A stretch of DNA of 64,000 bases from Aplectana chamaeleonis (GCA_029168955.1 JAPDOI010000021.1:1972501-2036500); one strand, 5' to 3'. Counted from the stretch's first letter, positions 33,155 to 44,439 are shown. Translations and numbers: made by a program. Notes: a model not told the origin generated them from the sequence alone.

Positions 33155-33494
33155 CAAGCGTCGGTGCTGTAGAGCTGCGCTATCCCCCTCCATTGTATGA
33201 GCGGCTGGCTTCTAAAATGGAGCATTTCATCAGTAAACAGACATGTTATATTCAGGTAAATCAAGTTGTTTTTCTCGTAGACTCTCATTTGATATTGCTA
33301 TCACTCTAAATTATCAAATGCTTTCACATGTTCCACTCTTCATTCTGTTATTCGTAGAGGTTTCCGAGACGGGATCGCCCAAATAATGACACACTGGATA
33401 GTTTGCAGTGCTTCAAACTTCGTCGATAACGTGATGGAGGCCGCGCGGACCCGTTTATGCTGTTATCTCCATCATGCCGATGATCCTGTATGCT

Positions 33495-33830
33495 ACCTTT
33501 GAAGGCACAGTCCAAGCTAAGGGAAGGGACGAAATCTGATATTTCTACATAATTGTGAAATAGACCCACCCTACATAGCACCTGCCAAGTGCGAGCTCTC
33601 AATTTCTCCGAATAAGCGAGATATAGGAGGAAGCCACCCTGGGGTGCCCACATCAGGAAGCCGCTTTGGCACGCCACTTCTACGATCTTTCGAGCTGAAT
33701 GAGGTGAGGGACAGATCTTGATCAATACCCCTGTTCTTCTCTTCATTCTTAGCCTCACTCAGGGCTGGGCACGCGTCCCGGGTAACCTTAGGGGGGTGCA
33801 TATTGGACGTTGCAGAGAGGGCAAAGGGGG
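33495..33830. repeat. diverged, non-palindromic relative of element C
   Basis: AAGGCACAGTCCAAGC, TACATAATTGTG, CCAAGTGCGAGCTCTC and AATAAGCGAGATATA follow the order found in the C arm at 7479-7620. Confidence 0.55.
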
Positions 33831-34525
33831 GTGCCTAATCCGAACACCAAAAAAAAGAACGAAGTGCATGTTCTGTCGAATTTCAGGAAAAAAATAATAC
33901 GCACTATTCTTCTGATTTGTCATATCTTCTTCCCCGATTTTTAATTCGAACACTAAAAGAATTCAAATTGTTGATAGAGATGCAGGTTGTGTTCGCAATA
34001 ATTCATAGTTGCTGTCGAAGTCTGTTTCGATGAAGGAATAAACATTACTCTGTTATCTTGTAGCAAGTAAGGATTGATGTGGTGTCATGTTTCTTTGGTG
34101 CAACCTTCATTGATTACGCGGGTAGCTACCGATTCGAGGCAAAGATACAAAGACAGCACCCAGGAAAGCTATCAATCAAGTTCAAAAAAAAGATTAGCGA
34201 ACTGATGTATAGCCTAGGTCGCTCACTTTGAGCCGGTCGAAGCAAGGCTTATCGGGCTTATCATGTCAAAATCTTCTTATCACTGTTATACTTTGCCATG
34301 ACCGACCGCTCCGCTGCTTACTCTGCCCGGACTCATCCGAGCAGGCTAGGAATTATTTCGACAGTTTAAAAGTACAGATAGCACAGTCAGCGTCACAACT
34401 AGTCAACAGATTTTTATTCATGAGAATGTGACTTATGAAGAGAGCCAACTGTAAAAATTGAAGACTGCAAGTTAATATGAAAGAAGCGAATGACCGTTTC
34501 CTCCTCATTGAGAAGTACCCTGATC
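33831..34525. other. unassigned sequence
   Basis: No recognised feature. The GGGGGTGCCTAATCCGAACA piece at about 33828 has a loose counterpart at 35843. Confidence 0.35.
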
Positions 34526-34527
34526 AT

Positions 34528-35411
34528 AAAAACCCGAGTTTTATCCAGATTGAATGCCGCAATCTCTCATAGACTAGGTTAGCCGTGCGATATGGTGTTT
34601 GTCCGCAGCTACACAACGCGCACTGGAGTGGACGCGCACGCAATATTTAATAAAAAATGTATTTTATTACAGAACGGGGCGGAGAAAATGATTGAAACTC
34701 GAGTGAATGGAAGGAGGCAGAAATAGGATTCTTTCAATGTATTCATTATGGAAATTTAATGTAAACAAACTATGTTGGAGCGGAGTGAATTTTTTGGACG
34801 TGATAAAGTTCATTCAAATGAACCTAGTCGATTAAAAACACCCATAAACATGAGAACTAAGAGCATTGCGAGAAAGTGGAGAATCTGGCAAACATTTTAA
34901 CAGCAATAGGTTTGATATTCAATGTGATTTAAGGACCTTAAAACTCGTCCTGGTTTTGTCCCGGCTTTGTCGCGGTTTTCGGGGTAAAACCGGGACGAGA
35001 TTTAAGGTCCTTAAATCACATTAAAAACCGGTCCCATTGATGCTAAAATGTTTGCCAGATTCTCCTCTTTCTCATAAGATCCTTTGCTCTCAGTTTAATG
35101 CTAGTTTTGATCAACTAGGTTCGTTTGAATGAACCTTATCACGGCTAAATGTTTACACCCGCTCTAACTTTGTTTATTTACATTAAATTTCTAAAATGGG
35201 TACATCCAGAATAGACTATCTTTACCATCTTCTATTTCCTTCAGTTTTAATCCTTTTCTCCTCCCCGTTCTGTAATAAATTACATTTTTTATTAATATTG
35301 TGTGCGCGTCCACTCCCGTGTACGCTGTGTAGCTGCGTACAAACACCGTATCGCACGGCAAGCCGATTTTTAAGGGATTGCGGCATTCTAGGGGGGTAAA
35401 ACTCGGGTTTT
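34528..35411. mobile_element. 884-bp palindromic element
   Basis: AAAACCCGAGTTTTA and its complement TAAAACTCGGGTTTT bound arms of about 430 bp that meet near 34980. At the centre GTGATTTAAGGACCTTAAA and TTTAAGGTCCTTAAATCAC flank a short CCCGG-rich loop. Arms differ at many bases. No open frame with a family motif. Confidence 0.8.
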
Positions 35412-36593
35412 CTACTCCCTACGAATCTCATGAATGACATTGTATCTATTATACACTAACATTGTTTCACAACACAAAATAGTTCCGATTTCCACGTCAG
35501 AACAATCGAACATAGATTAACTAATCCTTCATAGGTTTATGAAATTTGACAGGAAACATTAATTATCGCAATAGTAGTAGTTCTGTTGTTGGTAATTGTT
35601 CAAATTGTTCAATTGTTTTCTATTGAAAAATGTTTTATCTTTTGTCATAACTTACCGTCTTACTAACAAATTTTCCTCATGGGGTTGTTTTGAAGTTCAG
35701 AAATTACACTACCTTTTCCGTTGCCATTTTCGGAATTTTCTCTATTCAGTGCTTTTTTTATATTCTTGTTTATCAAAATCAGGAAGTCAAGATCATGGCT
35801 GTCCAACTATTCGGAAAACAGCCGATTTCGATTTCCCATAATGGGGTGCCTAAAAATAACCGAGCTAAGGGGGGGGGGTGCATATTCAGAATCGCCATGC
35901 CGGGACGTGTGCCCAGCCCTGGCCTCACTCTCCATTCAGGTCCGCTCGCATACATGCAGTACCGCGCATACTTTTTGCAAAAACGGCGTTTTGCGGCGTT
36001 TTTTGGGCTCAGAAAGCGCCGCTTCGTCATAACTCGCTTCAGAGTGGTCTAAAATAAATTTTGAAACAAAATTTTGGTTTTTTCTCAACGAGAGGATCCC
36101 AACGGTATACAGAAATCTAAACTTATATGCAAATTGTCAGTCTATTCCACAAAAAAACGTATTTTCATCACCATTCTTTTCAAATTTTCAGATTTCCTGT
36201 GTAAAACATGCCATAACGGACGAGTCAAATGAAAAATAGGAAGCTTTCGAATATATTCTAACTAGGATTATGCATTTCATTTTGTGTGGACATTTTTATA
36301 CACGCTTTCAAGGCCCACAATGACTGGACCTCTATAACACCGTTTTTTCCAAGAATTATAACTTTTGTGAAACATGCTTGCATGGAACTATGAAGCATTT
36401 ATTCAACTCCTCTCCTCATGTAGCATCCAAGCGGTGACAACCATCCGACTGCAGCCGCGAATAGAGGTAGAGGCGCTCCTACCCGTATTTTCTGAAGTAT
36501 CACAGCTTTGGTAGCTGCATTTAGTATGCAAGGAATATCCTCAGAATTTTCCACCCCCAAAAGTACCACTTTGCGAAGGTCTCATTAACGACC
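35412..36593. other. unassigned sequence
   Basis: Several overlapping frames of 80-120 codons near 35700-36050 are shadowed on both strands. They contain a run of nine G and no recognisable motif, so none is called. Confidence 0.35.
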
Positions 36594-38360
36594 TTTGCCA
36601 AGTGCCATCAATGTTCAGAGGACCCTCTCGCCCGTTCCAGACGCCCTCAGCTGGAATCGTCTCACTTTTTCAGACTCGTTTAACGACAGTTCTGGAAACG
36701 GCCCTCACTTCCCCTCAGCGCCCCTCCACAAAGTAGATACGCCCCCCGAAAATGCACTTCTCGGAACACGTTGCTCGGAAGAGCTCTCAAAATCGCTCAC
36801 TGTAGAGCATCCTAACACTTCATTCCTTCGGAAATCGGCCAGAATACCTCAACAATGTCTAAACCGAATTCCAGGTTATTTCGTGCCCATCTCGATAGTC
36901 GCCAACTTCGACTTTTCACGGCCCACCACCCCACTACCGCAGCTCACCCCCGCCCCTCCAGGCGATGGTCGGCCGTAGAAAATGGAACTCCTCCACCACC
37001 GAAATCGCAGCTACATTATACTACGACACTTTTTGGCCCTCACACGGCCTTGGTTCTCTCAAAATTCAGTCCCCTCCAACCAACAATGACTCACTTTTCG
37101 CGATTTTTCTCGTTTTTAGACCCCCCCTTCTTCCTGCCAACCGGCATCCTACCCCGCTCAGCCTGCCTGGGCTTACACAATACTCTTCCATCTTCCCAGA
37201 GCAGAATACCTCTCAAACAATGCCTAATCTGAATTCCAGGTCATTTCCGAACAGATGGGCACGAAATGAACTGGAATTGGGAGTAGGCATTGTATGAGAT
37301 GTTTTCTGGCTGATTTCTGAGGCATTAAGTTGTTAGGGTGCTCTACAGTTGGCGATTTTAGACGCGTTTCCGTGCAATGTGTGGCAAGGAGCGCATTTCC
37401 GGGAGGCGTATCTCCTTTGTGGAGGGGCGCTGAGGGGAGTGAGGGTGGTTTACAGAACTGTTTCTAGGCGAGTTTAGACTAGTGAGACGATTGTGGCTGA
37501 GGACGTCTTAAAGGCAGTGTTCACGATAGAAATCGTTGTTCTGTTTTTCCGCCTATCTTGAAAACTGTCCCAAGCTGATTCCAATGATGTCTCTGAAATC
37601 GTACAAGACCTTCTGGAAACAAAGTTATAGTCCCTCAAAGTTGGAGCTAAGGAAACATGGTGAACGAGTTTTCCGAGGCTTGTAACCTCCGTCTTTTGCC
37701 GCCGATGTAGTCGAGCTGACCTGAGTAAAGAGAGAAGTTGAGAATGAAGGGAAGAACGGGGCTTTTGATCGGAAACCTTCGCTCATCTCGCGATCTCAAG
37801 CATCCATTTGTTTACGTCGGTGGGCGTGTCATGCGCTTTTGAGGTTTGCCTTGCGCTCGAAGTGGCAACTTCGGGCTCTTTTGGAGCTTTTCCTGGCTCG
37901 TTTTCATGAGTTCTTTCGACGTCAACGTTACAGTGTGGCCCTCCACTACCCATTCCTAGTGGAAATTAACACACATTTTTTATCGTGAACACTGCCTTTA
38001 AACGGGCGAGAGGGTCCTCTGAACATGGCACTTGGCATAGTTCGCTTGTGAGACCTTTGCGAGAAGGTACATTTGGGGTCGAAATTTCTGTGGATATACC
38101 GTGGAAGAAAGAACTGAACACTGTTATGGGAAGATGGAAGAGCATTATGTAAGCCCAGGCAGGCGGAGCGGGGTAGGATGCCGGGTGGGAGGAAAATGGG
38201 GTCTAAAAACGGGAAAAATCGCGAAAATGAGTCATTTATGTTAGAGGGGACTGAAATTTCGAGTTAACCAAGGCCGTTTGAGGGCTCAGAAGTGTCGTAG
38301 GATAATGTAGATGCGATTTCGGTGGTGGAGGAGTTCCATTTTTTGCGACGGCCGACCACC
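36594..38360. mobile_element. two interleaved inverted repeats with an A element inside
   Basis: Block P (36594-36915) is inverted in 37255-37507 plus 38002-38060. Block Q (36958-37200) is inverted in 38120-38360. The order is P, Q, P', Q'. P' is split by a family A element. Between Q and P' lies a hairpin at 37217-37291 whose stem starts CAATGCCTAATCTGAATTCC. A further copy of the P' sequence is at 44810-45065. Confidence 0.75.
37512..37997 (+). mobile_element. TTAA-type MITE, family A
   Basis: TTAA at 37508-37511 and 37998-38001 flanks AGGCAGTGTTCACGATAGAA and ATCGTGAACACTGCCT. At 486 bp it is a reference-length copy. The interior includes GAGCTGACCTGAGTAAAGAG and CGACGTCAACGTTACAGTGT. No coding potential. 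Confidence 0.88.
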
Positions 38361-38876
38361 ACCTGGGGCCGGATGCATCAACGCACACGGCGGGGCAAGG
38401 GCAGGGGCAGGGTCTGGCTACCCCAGCGCAGGTGCACCGAGAGTCTGTGCCCTGCTCCGTATGCACATGCGCTTGATGGCGTCAGGGCAGCTAGCCCCAG
38501 CGGAGTGTATGCAATGACGTACCGTGCGCGCCATTTTACGGCTGAAACCTGTGATCGATAGGTCGAAACAGCTGACAATTTTCACCCCGTCGGCTCTGAG
38601 CCTTCTGTTTTTTTTTACTTCCTACTGTTTACGTACGGTTGAACATCTTGGATTCACTTTTTATTCATAATGTAGCATATTAATAAAAGATAAATATGTC
38701 TTAATTTCATTCACAGTTTTGAAATGTCATTTTATTTTTGAGTTCGCTCGTTATTTGGGCCTGCTGCAAACTTCGTGTGAGTACCAACTTTTGAAAAAAT
38801 CTTGTGATGTTTTTAGAAAATCATGAGTGGTAGTCTGGCTCTAAATCCCATTTCGCCCACCGTTTTGCTCTACTTT
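38361..38876. other. unassigned, GC-rich then AT-rich
   Basis: The stretch 38370-38500 holds GGCAGGGGCAGGG-type sequence like 44645-44790. No gene recognised. Confidence 0.35.
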
Positions 38877-39316
38877 AGGGCAGGGTTCTCGATAAATTGT
38901 CTGATGTGCTATCCCCATGAAATGGTAGATTTGACCATCACAAAAAGAAAATAAGTAAAAAAATTGGAGAAAAAACGCTCATGAATGAGTCACTGCTTGG
39001 TGTCCGCCCGCCCCCAGTTATCGAGATTTCTAAAAATGCCTGTATTGTCAACTTTCATTTTAAAGTAATTTCTGGGCACCTCTGAAGACTACTGATTACT
39101 TTACGAGCAAAATAAAAGGTGGAGAAACAATCATTAACGAAAATCTCGTCAATTAGGGGGCCGATCGACACCGGTAATTAACCGTTATACCTTGTTTTTA
39201 AGCATTTTTCCTCAAATTTCCGGGGTTTTTTTTTCACTTATTTTTACTTTTGTGATGACCAAATCTACATTCTCATTAAGAGAGCTCAAAAATCGTTTTT
39301 ATCGCGAACCCTGCCT
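38877..39316. mobile_element. TTAA-type MITE, family I
   Basis: AGGGCAGGGTTCTCGATAAA and, inverted, AGGCAGGGTTCGCGATAAAA are terminal. The flanks TTTA and TCAA are one substitution away from TTAA. About 440 bp, no frame. Confidence 0.6.
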
Positions 39317-39871
39317 TCAAAGTTACTTAGGTATGATTATCCGTCATTTCGCTCTGTTGACGTGTTAGCGCAGCTTGAAAAAAAAACATAAGAATAACAT
39401 AAAGTTTCACGATTTCACACTGACATTTTTCACGAAATCTGAAGTTGAAGTTCAGAGTGTAAAGAAACTGATAACCAGTCATTGTTAACATAATTTTGTA
39501 CTTTTTCTCAGCTTAATACAGCGACCAAATTTTTTTTTCGCACTCGCTTGTTTTCTTTGACGGAGTAAAAGGACTGCAAGATGTTCACCCCTTGTTAAAA
39601 CGTAAGAAGAAGAGCACAAAACAAAGGAAGGTAAAGAAGGATACAAGCCGTTGACGGCCGATTATTACAGTAATTGAGCTCAGTTCTTTTTTCAAATAAA
39701 GCCGAGGATTCTTTCCACGACGTGCGAGAAAATTTCTCGAGCATGCCTTTGACTTCGTGGTTTTAACCAACAAATATTCAAAAAAAAAGCATCGATTAGG
39801 AAAATTTAATTCGATTCCAACAGAAAATGTAGTTTAGTTTAGTTTTTGAGCTGAAGGCGAATACCATGACG
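39317..39871. other. unassigned sequence
   Basis: AT-rich; no feature recognised. Left flank of the retrotransposon. Confidence 0.35.
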
Positions 39872-39884
39872 AAAGTTATAAACA

Positions 39885-41024
39885 GCTCTTATGGAGGATC
39901 GCCTACTCGTTGGCAAGAGCGTACGCGGAAGAAGACGTCTACAACTGCCGTCATCCTTCCGAAGTCAAAGGTCCTCAACTATACCTCCCAGAATTCACTT
40001 TTCACGAGTCATGGAGCCATTTTTTCGGTTGCGGGTCAGCATAAACCGGCGCTGCTAATCCGTTGTCTACTCATCCGTGTCGGAATCGAAGCAAACCCTG
40101 GACCCTCTCATCGGATTCGATGGCCCTGCACCCAGTGTGGTACCTCAGCCGCTGCAGGGAGCGTCCAATGTATCAAGTGCAGGAAATGGACTCATGTGAG
40201 GAAATGTTCCGGTCTCAAGTCCTTCAAGGATGCGGACAACTCATACGTGTGCCCGAACTGCGTAGCCGTGCCGGCATCTCAACCTCAACGTTCAAGTCCC
40301 GATTCTCTGAAGATAATCCAATGGAATATCAATGGTTTTCGCAACAAATCAGCGGAACTAGAAGCTCTCGCATACCGTATAGGAGCTGAAATTGTGGGAC
40401 TCCAAAAGACTAAACTGGACCCAAATCACGGATCACCGGTTGTTCGAGGTTACACCTGCCTGAGAAACGACAGGACGAGCTCTGGAGGAGGTGTGGCTTT
40501 TCTGGTTAGAAACGACTTACAGTGCAGTGTGATCACTCCAACAACTAGCGATGGTACCACGGAATGCATCTCCATAGCTGTGGAAACGAAGGCTGGATCT
40601 GTTCACATTCACAACCTCTACTCTCCGCCAAGATCCTCATGCCCACCCTCATACAAGCTGTCTATCGCCCAATTCCTAACATGCGGGAAATCCACAATCG
40701 TCATGGGAGATGTCAACGCGCACAGTCCTCTATGGTCAGAGGGTGAAGAGGACCAACGTGGACAGGACCTCGAAGAGGAGATAGCGCAGTCCAATTTCGT
40801 GATTCTCAATGATGCACCGCACCCTACTAGGAAGCCGACATATGGAAGACCGTCGTCACCGGACCTCTCGCTGTGCTCACAGGACTTAGCATCGTCAGCA
40901 GCTTGGGACACCGTGAACACAGGGGCGAGTGACCACCTCCCGATCCTGATGGAGTTCAAAAGCGAGGCCCACATATCTTCCTCACCGAGAACCACGTTCG
41001 TTAACTTCAAAAAGGCGAACTGGT
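39885..41024 (+). pseudogene. retrotransposon polyprotein N-part: 2A-like motif, PHD-like finger, APE endonuclease
   Basis: The frame is open from 39866, with its only upstream ATG in the flanking DNA. About 70 residues in, LLIRVGIEANPGP matches the C-terminal NPGP core of 2A-like ribosome-skipping peptides known in APE-type retrotransposons. A cysteine/histidine finger with C4HC3 PHD-like spacing follows (WPCTQCG, VQCIKCRKWTHVRKC, YVCPNC). The endonuclease has IIQWNINGFRNK, GGGVAFLVRNDL, NLYSPPRS, VMGDVNAHSPLW and GASDHLPIL. At the metal-binding glutamate site the sequence is LQKTKLD, so Glu is replaced by Lys. The frame ends in the TTAA element at 41025; cutting out that element and one TTAA restores the frame exactly. 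Confidence 0.88.
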
Positions 41025-41028
41025 TTAA

Positions 41029-41515
41029 AGGCAGTGTTCACGATAGAAATCGTTGTTCTGTTTTTTCGCCTATCTTGAAAACTGTCCCAAGCTGATCCCA
41101 ATGATGTCTCTGAAATCGTACAAGAACTTCTGGGAACAGAGTTATGGTCCCTCAAAGTTGGAGCTAAGGAAACATGGTGGACGAGTTTTCCGAGGCTTGT
41201 AACCTCCGTCTTTCGCAGCCGATGTATGCGAGCTGACCTGAGTAAAGAGAGAAGTTGAGACTGAAGGGAAGAACGGGGCTTTTGATCGGAAACCTTCGCT
41301 CATCTCACGATCTCGAGCATCCACTTGTTTACGTCGGTGGGCGTGTCATGCGCTTTTGAGGTTTGCCTTGCGCTCGAAGTGGCAACTTCGGGCTCTTTTG
41401 GAGCTTTTCCTGGCTCGTTTTCATGAGTTCATGAGTACGTCAACGTTACAGTGTGCCCCTCCACTACCCATTCCTAGTGGAAACTAAGACACATTTTTTA
41501 TCGTGAACACTGCCT
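41029..41515 (+). mobile_element. TTAA-type MITE, family A, inside the retrotransposon
   Basis: TTAA at 41025-41028 and 41516-41519 flanks the usual AGGCAGTGTTCACGATAGAA and ATCGTGAACACTGCCT ends. The insertion plus one TTAA is 491 bp and shifts the host frame by two, which accounts for the frame change seen across it. It is the clearest demonstration in the window of the TTAA duplication. Confidence 0.92.
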
Positions 41516-41519
41516 TTAA

Positions 41520-42155
41520 GTTCTCGTCTGTGCTGGAACAGCAATCTGCTGGTTTTGACTTCTGGGCAAACCCACTGGAGATGGATCAATTCCTGACATC
41601 AGCCGTAAGGACAGCAACGTCACAATCTATCCCTAAGGGTAGGCGTAAGGCTTTTATGCCGGGACTGTCGGATAACGCTAAGGACCTCATAAGGGAAAGA
41701 GACTTGATTCGTAAAACGGACCCCACCAACACCAGGATCCCTGAGCTGAACAGAGAATTTGCAGATGAAGTGAGGATGGACCGACAACAGACTCGGAGAG
41801 CGTTCGTGGAAGGCATAGATCATCGTACAAACTCCTCCAAGCTATGGACAACCATGAAAGCTTTGGATGGCCGTTTAGTGAAACCCAATCCCATCCAAAT
41901 CCTGCATAAGGGCAAACCGTTGAACAACAAGAATACGGCCAACCTTCTATGCAAACAGTTCAGTTCGCCATGCCCTCATCAAAGCCTGAAATCGTCACGA
42001 AAGACCTTCCGATGGATCAAAAACTTTTCGAGAGAAGACGTCCCACTCATTACGACCGCCCTTATTGACGCCGCCTTGAAGAAGTGCAAGCCGTCTAGAG
42101 CGCTGGATACAAGTGGTGTGGCCCCCATCATGCTCAAACATTCAGGACCAATTTT
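41520..42155 (+). pseudogene. retrotransposon polyprotein, linker between endonuclease and RT
   Basis: It continues the protein after the family A insertion: LEQQSAGFDFWANPLEMDQF, RRKAFMPGLSDNAKDLIRER, KLWTTMKALDG and LIDAALKKCKPSRALDTSG followed by VAPIMLKH. The last parts are the usual lead-in to the RT (residues preparing the 'P-D-I-P--LK' segment). A frameshift near 42155 separates it from the RT; the same-strand codons RECLRALFNRTLSTGLIPAS resume in the next frame. Confidence 0.8.
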
Positions 42156-43802
42156 CGTGAATGCCTTAGAGCCCTTTTCAACAGAACCCTGTCAACTGGA
42201 CTGATCCCGGCATCTTGGAAGGAGGCAAGAATCTTCCCACTCCTGAAGCCCGGAAAACCTGCTGAGTATATGAACAGCTACAGGCCCATTTCGATCATCT
42301 CATCTATGGCCCGCACTTTTGAAGGAACCATTCTTCCTACACTGGAGACGGACCTGCAAATCCCTGGATGGCAGAATGGTTTTCGGAAAGGCTTCTCTAC
42401 CACCTCAGCGTTGGTCGAACTCACCGGATTCATTACAGATGGGTTAAACGAGAAGAGACCGCCTAGCCGCTCAATTATGGTTGCACTCGACTTGAAGAAA
42501 GCCTATGACACTGTCGTTATCTCCATGCTCTGTCAAAAGCTTGCGGAGTCGTCCCTGCCGAGAGGTTTAGCCCGCTGGATCTCCAGCTACTTGAAGGGCA
42601 GAACAATACGAACGGAGTTTAGAGGCCAGATGTCTAACATAAGATTTGTGCGCTCCGGGGTACCGCAAGGTGCGGTTCTCTCTCCGCTCCTGTTTTCTTT
42701 CTACATCGCAGAACTCCCGGCACCACCACCAGAAACACGCCTAGTCGGATATGCGGATGACCTTACTTTGGTTGCATCACATCCAGATGTGGAAACCTGC
42801 GAAAAACGCCTGAACGACTATCTTCCGATGCTAACAAAGGCCCTGGAAGATCTACATCTTCAACTGTCGCTCCAGAAGACCACTGTGTCTCTTCTTACAA
42901 CACATACTGCTCAAGCGAGATACGTGCCGAAAGTGTTCATAAATGGGACGCAAATCACGCACGAAAGAAATTCGACGATTCTCAGCTATCATTTCGATAC
43001 TATGATGACGGGACGACTACATGCGGAAGCTGTTCGTAAGAAGACGGCTAAACGAGCAAACCTCTTGAAAGCGTTGGCAGGAAGGAACTGGGGACAAAAC
43101 AAAGAGCTGCTCACATTGACCTACCGTGCCATCGGACAATCCGTGATGTCATACGCTGCTCCAGCCTGGAGCCCGCTCATTGCACCGTCTCACTGGGACC
43201 GGTTACAAGCGTGTCAAAATGCAGCCTTGAGGACCGCGACGGGAAGCCTGGCGATGGCGAGCACCATCCACCTGAGTAACGAGACGGGAATCATGCCAGT
43301 CCAAGCTCATAATGAGATGCTGACTCGTCAATATTGTACGGTTGCGACAATGGACCCAGAATACCCATCGCACGACATGATGAAGAAGCCGGAACCGCCT
43401 GGACGGATCAGGAAGCATGTCAGAACTGTCAAGCCAATGTCGGTAAGACCTGGAACTGCAGAGAGCATTCGGAAAGAAGTTCACAAGGAGTTTGTAAAAG
43501 AGTTCTTGGATACTATGAACTCTCCCCTGCTAGGTGAACCGCCGCCGAAGATTGCGAAGGAGGAGGAGACTTTACCAAGATCAAATCGGGCAGCGCTGTC
43601 CCAGCTCCGGAGTGGTTTCTACTCGAAGTCGCAATGGTATTTGCATAAGATAGGAGCAGCCGATAACCCACTTTTCCCTGACTGCGGGCTCGAGGAACAC
43701 ACAGTACCTCACATGTTCTCAGGCTCTGGAAAGCCAACGCACCTTACAATCGAAGATCTCTGGCTCAAACCAGTGGAAGTCGTCAATTTCCTGTCACTTT
43801 GA
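42156..43802 (+). pseudogene. retrotransposon reverse transcriptase and C-terminal region
   Basis: The RT blocks are in order: PASWKEARIFPLLKPGK, YRPISIISSMARTFEG, WQNGFRKGFSTTSALVEL, MVALDLKKAYDTV (first catalytic Asp), SGVPQGAVLSPLLFSFYIAE, VGYADDLTLVAS (catalytic pair) and LSLQKTTVSL. The thumb and C-terminal part include WSPLIAPSHWDRLQACQNAA and LRTATG. At the end SQLRSGFYSKSQWYLHKIG and FPDCGLEEHTVPHMFSGSG show the usual C-P-x-C...H...C tail, but with Phe and Gly where two cysteines are expected. It is open to a TGA at 43800-43802. The RT itself appears intact. Confidence 0.9.
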
Positions 43803-43937
43803 TAATTCATTGACTGTTCACTTTGATCATATAAGTATGAAAAAAGAAAAAAAAATAACATAAAAGCTAAAAATGAATTAAAAAAAAGACAAAAAAATTT
43901 AAAAAAAAAAAAAGAGGGTTGAATAACGCCCCATTCC

Positions 43938-43962
43938 GGGATCCTCCAAAGAAGAGGATCCC
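43938..43962 (+). other. 9-bp hairpin in the retrotransposon 3' region
   Basis: GGGATCCTC and GAGGATCCC enclose the 7-base loop CAAAGAA. It is about 85 bases before the (CAA)n tail, a place where a reverse transcriptase could recognise its own RNA; that role is only inferred. Confidence 0.6.
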
Positions 43963-44284
43963 AATCTGCTTCGATTATGTCGTCTACGTGCCGGAAGTTG
44001 GATCCAGGATCAGTGTATATGGTGGAAGATGGGCAACAACAACAACAAAGTTATAAACACGACGGTGAGCTAAAAATCTTATACTTGTATCGAAAAAATG
44101 TTTTTGCATGTATTGAAATCAAATTCCTCCAAAAAATTTGGATTGATTTCCAATCAAAATTTTGTGAAACTTCCGTCTTTTTAAGGTTTTTCAGTACTGT
44201 GAAATTATAGTTCAGCAAGCCAAAGTTCAAAAAAAAAACGCGGAATAAAGATGAAGGAAGCAGTATGCTGGAAATTAAAAAACC

Positions 44285-44439
44285 GGGACAGGGGCTCTCT
44301 ACACACATGGGGAGGAGTTGTCCTTTTTTTGCAGTTTGACACGTCATGCCACTCAATACAAGTGGAGAGGTCCCGAGTGGAATCAGAGCCGCGAAAGGCC
44401 AGACATCACCTCCCTCGGTGTGCAGAGAGACCCTGTCCC
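44285..44439. mobile_element. 155-bp hAT-type MITE with 8-bp target duplication
   Basis: GGGACAGGGGCTCTCTACAC and the complementary TGCAGAGAGACCCTGTCCC end the element. AAAAAACC lies on both sides (44277-44284 and 44440-44447). A degenerate copy is at 30215-30395. Confidence 0.82.

Larger units (their letters stand above)
32436..33350. mobile_element. palindromic element with internal 22-bp repeats
   Basis: Arms 32436-32580 and 33185-33350 are inverted partners (AACAGATTGAAGAGTGGA against its complement near 33345; ACGAGAGAAACAGCTTGATT against its partner near 33265). The interior 32600-32860 is an inverted, diverged copy of 61965-62215. It also contains a 22-bp tandem repeat and a pure C/G palindrome. 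Confidence 0.65.
39872..44059 (+). mobile_element. near-complete non-LTR retrotransposon with 13-bp target duplication
   Basis: AAAGTTATAAACA occurs at 39872-39884 and again at 44047-44059, directly outside the element. The 3' end is a (CAA)n tail (about 44034-44046). Such long duplications and a simple-repeat tail are typical of target-primed reverse transcription. Between them lie one long coding region (2A-like motif, PHD-like finger, APE endonuclease, reverse transcriptase, C-terminal Cys/His region) and a 3' untranslated part with a 9-bp hairpin. A 491-bp TTAA-element insertion (including one duplicated TTAA) and one frameshift near 42155 interrupt it. The style suggests the jockey/I group; the clade needs a tree. 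Confidence 0.9.
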
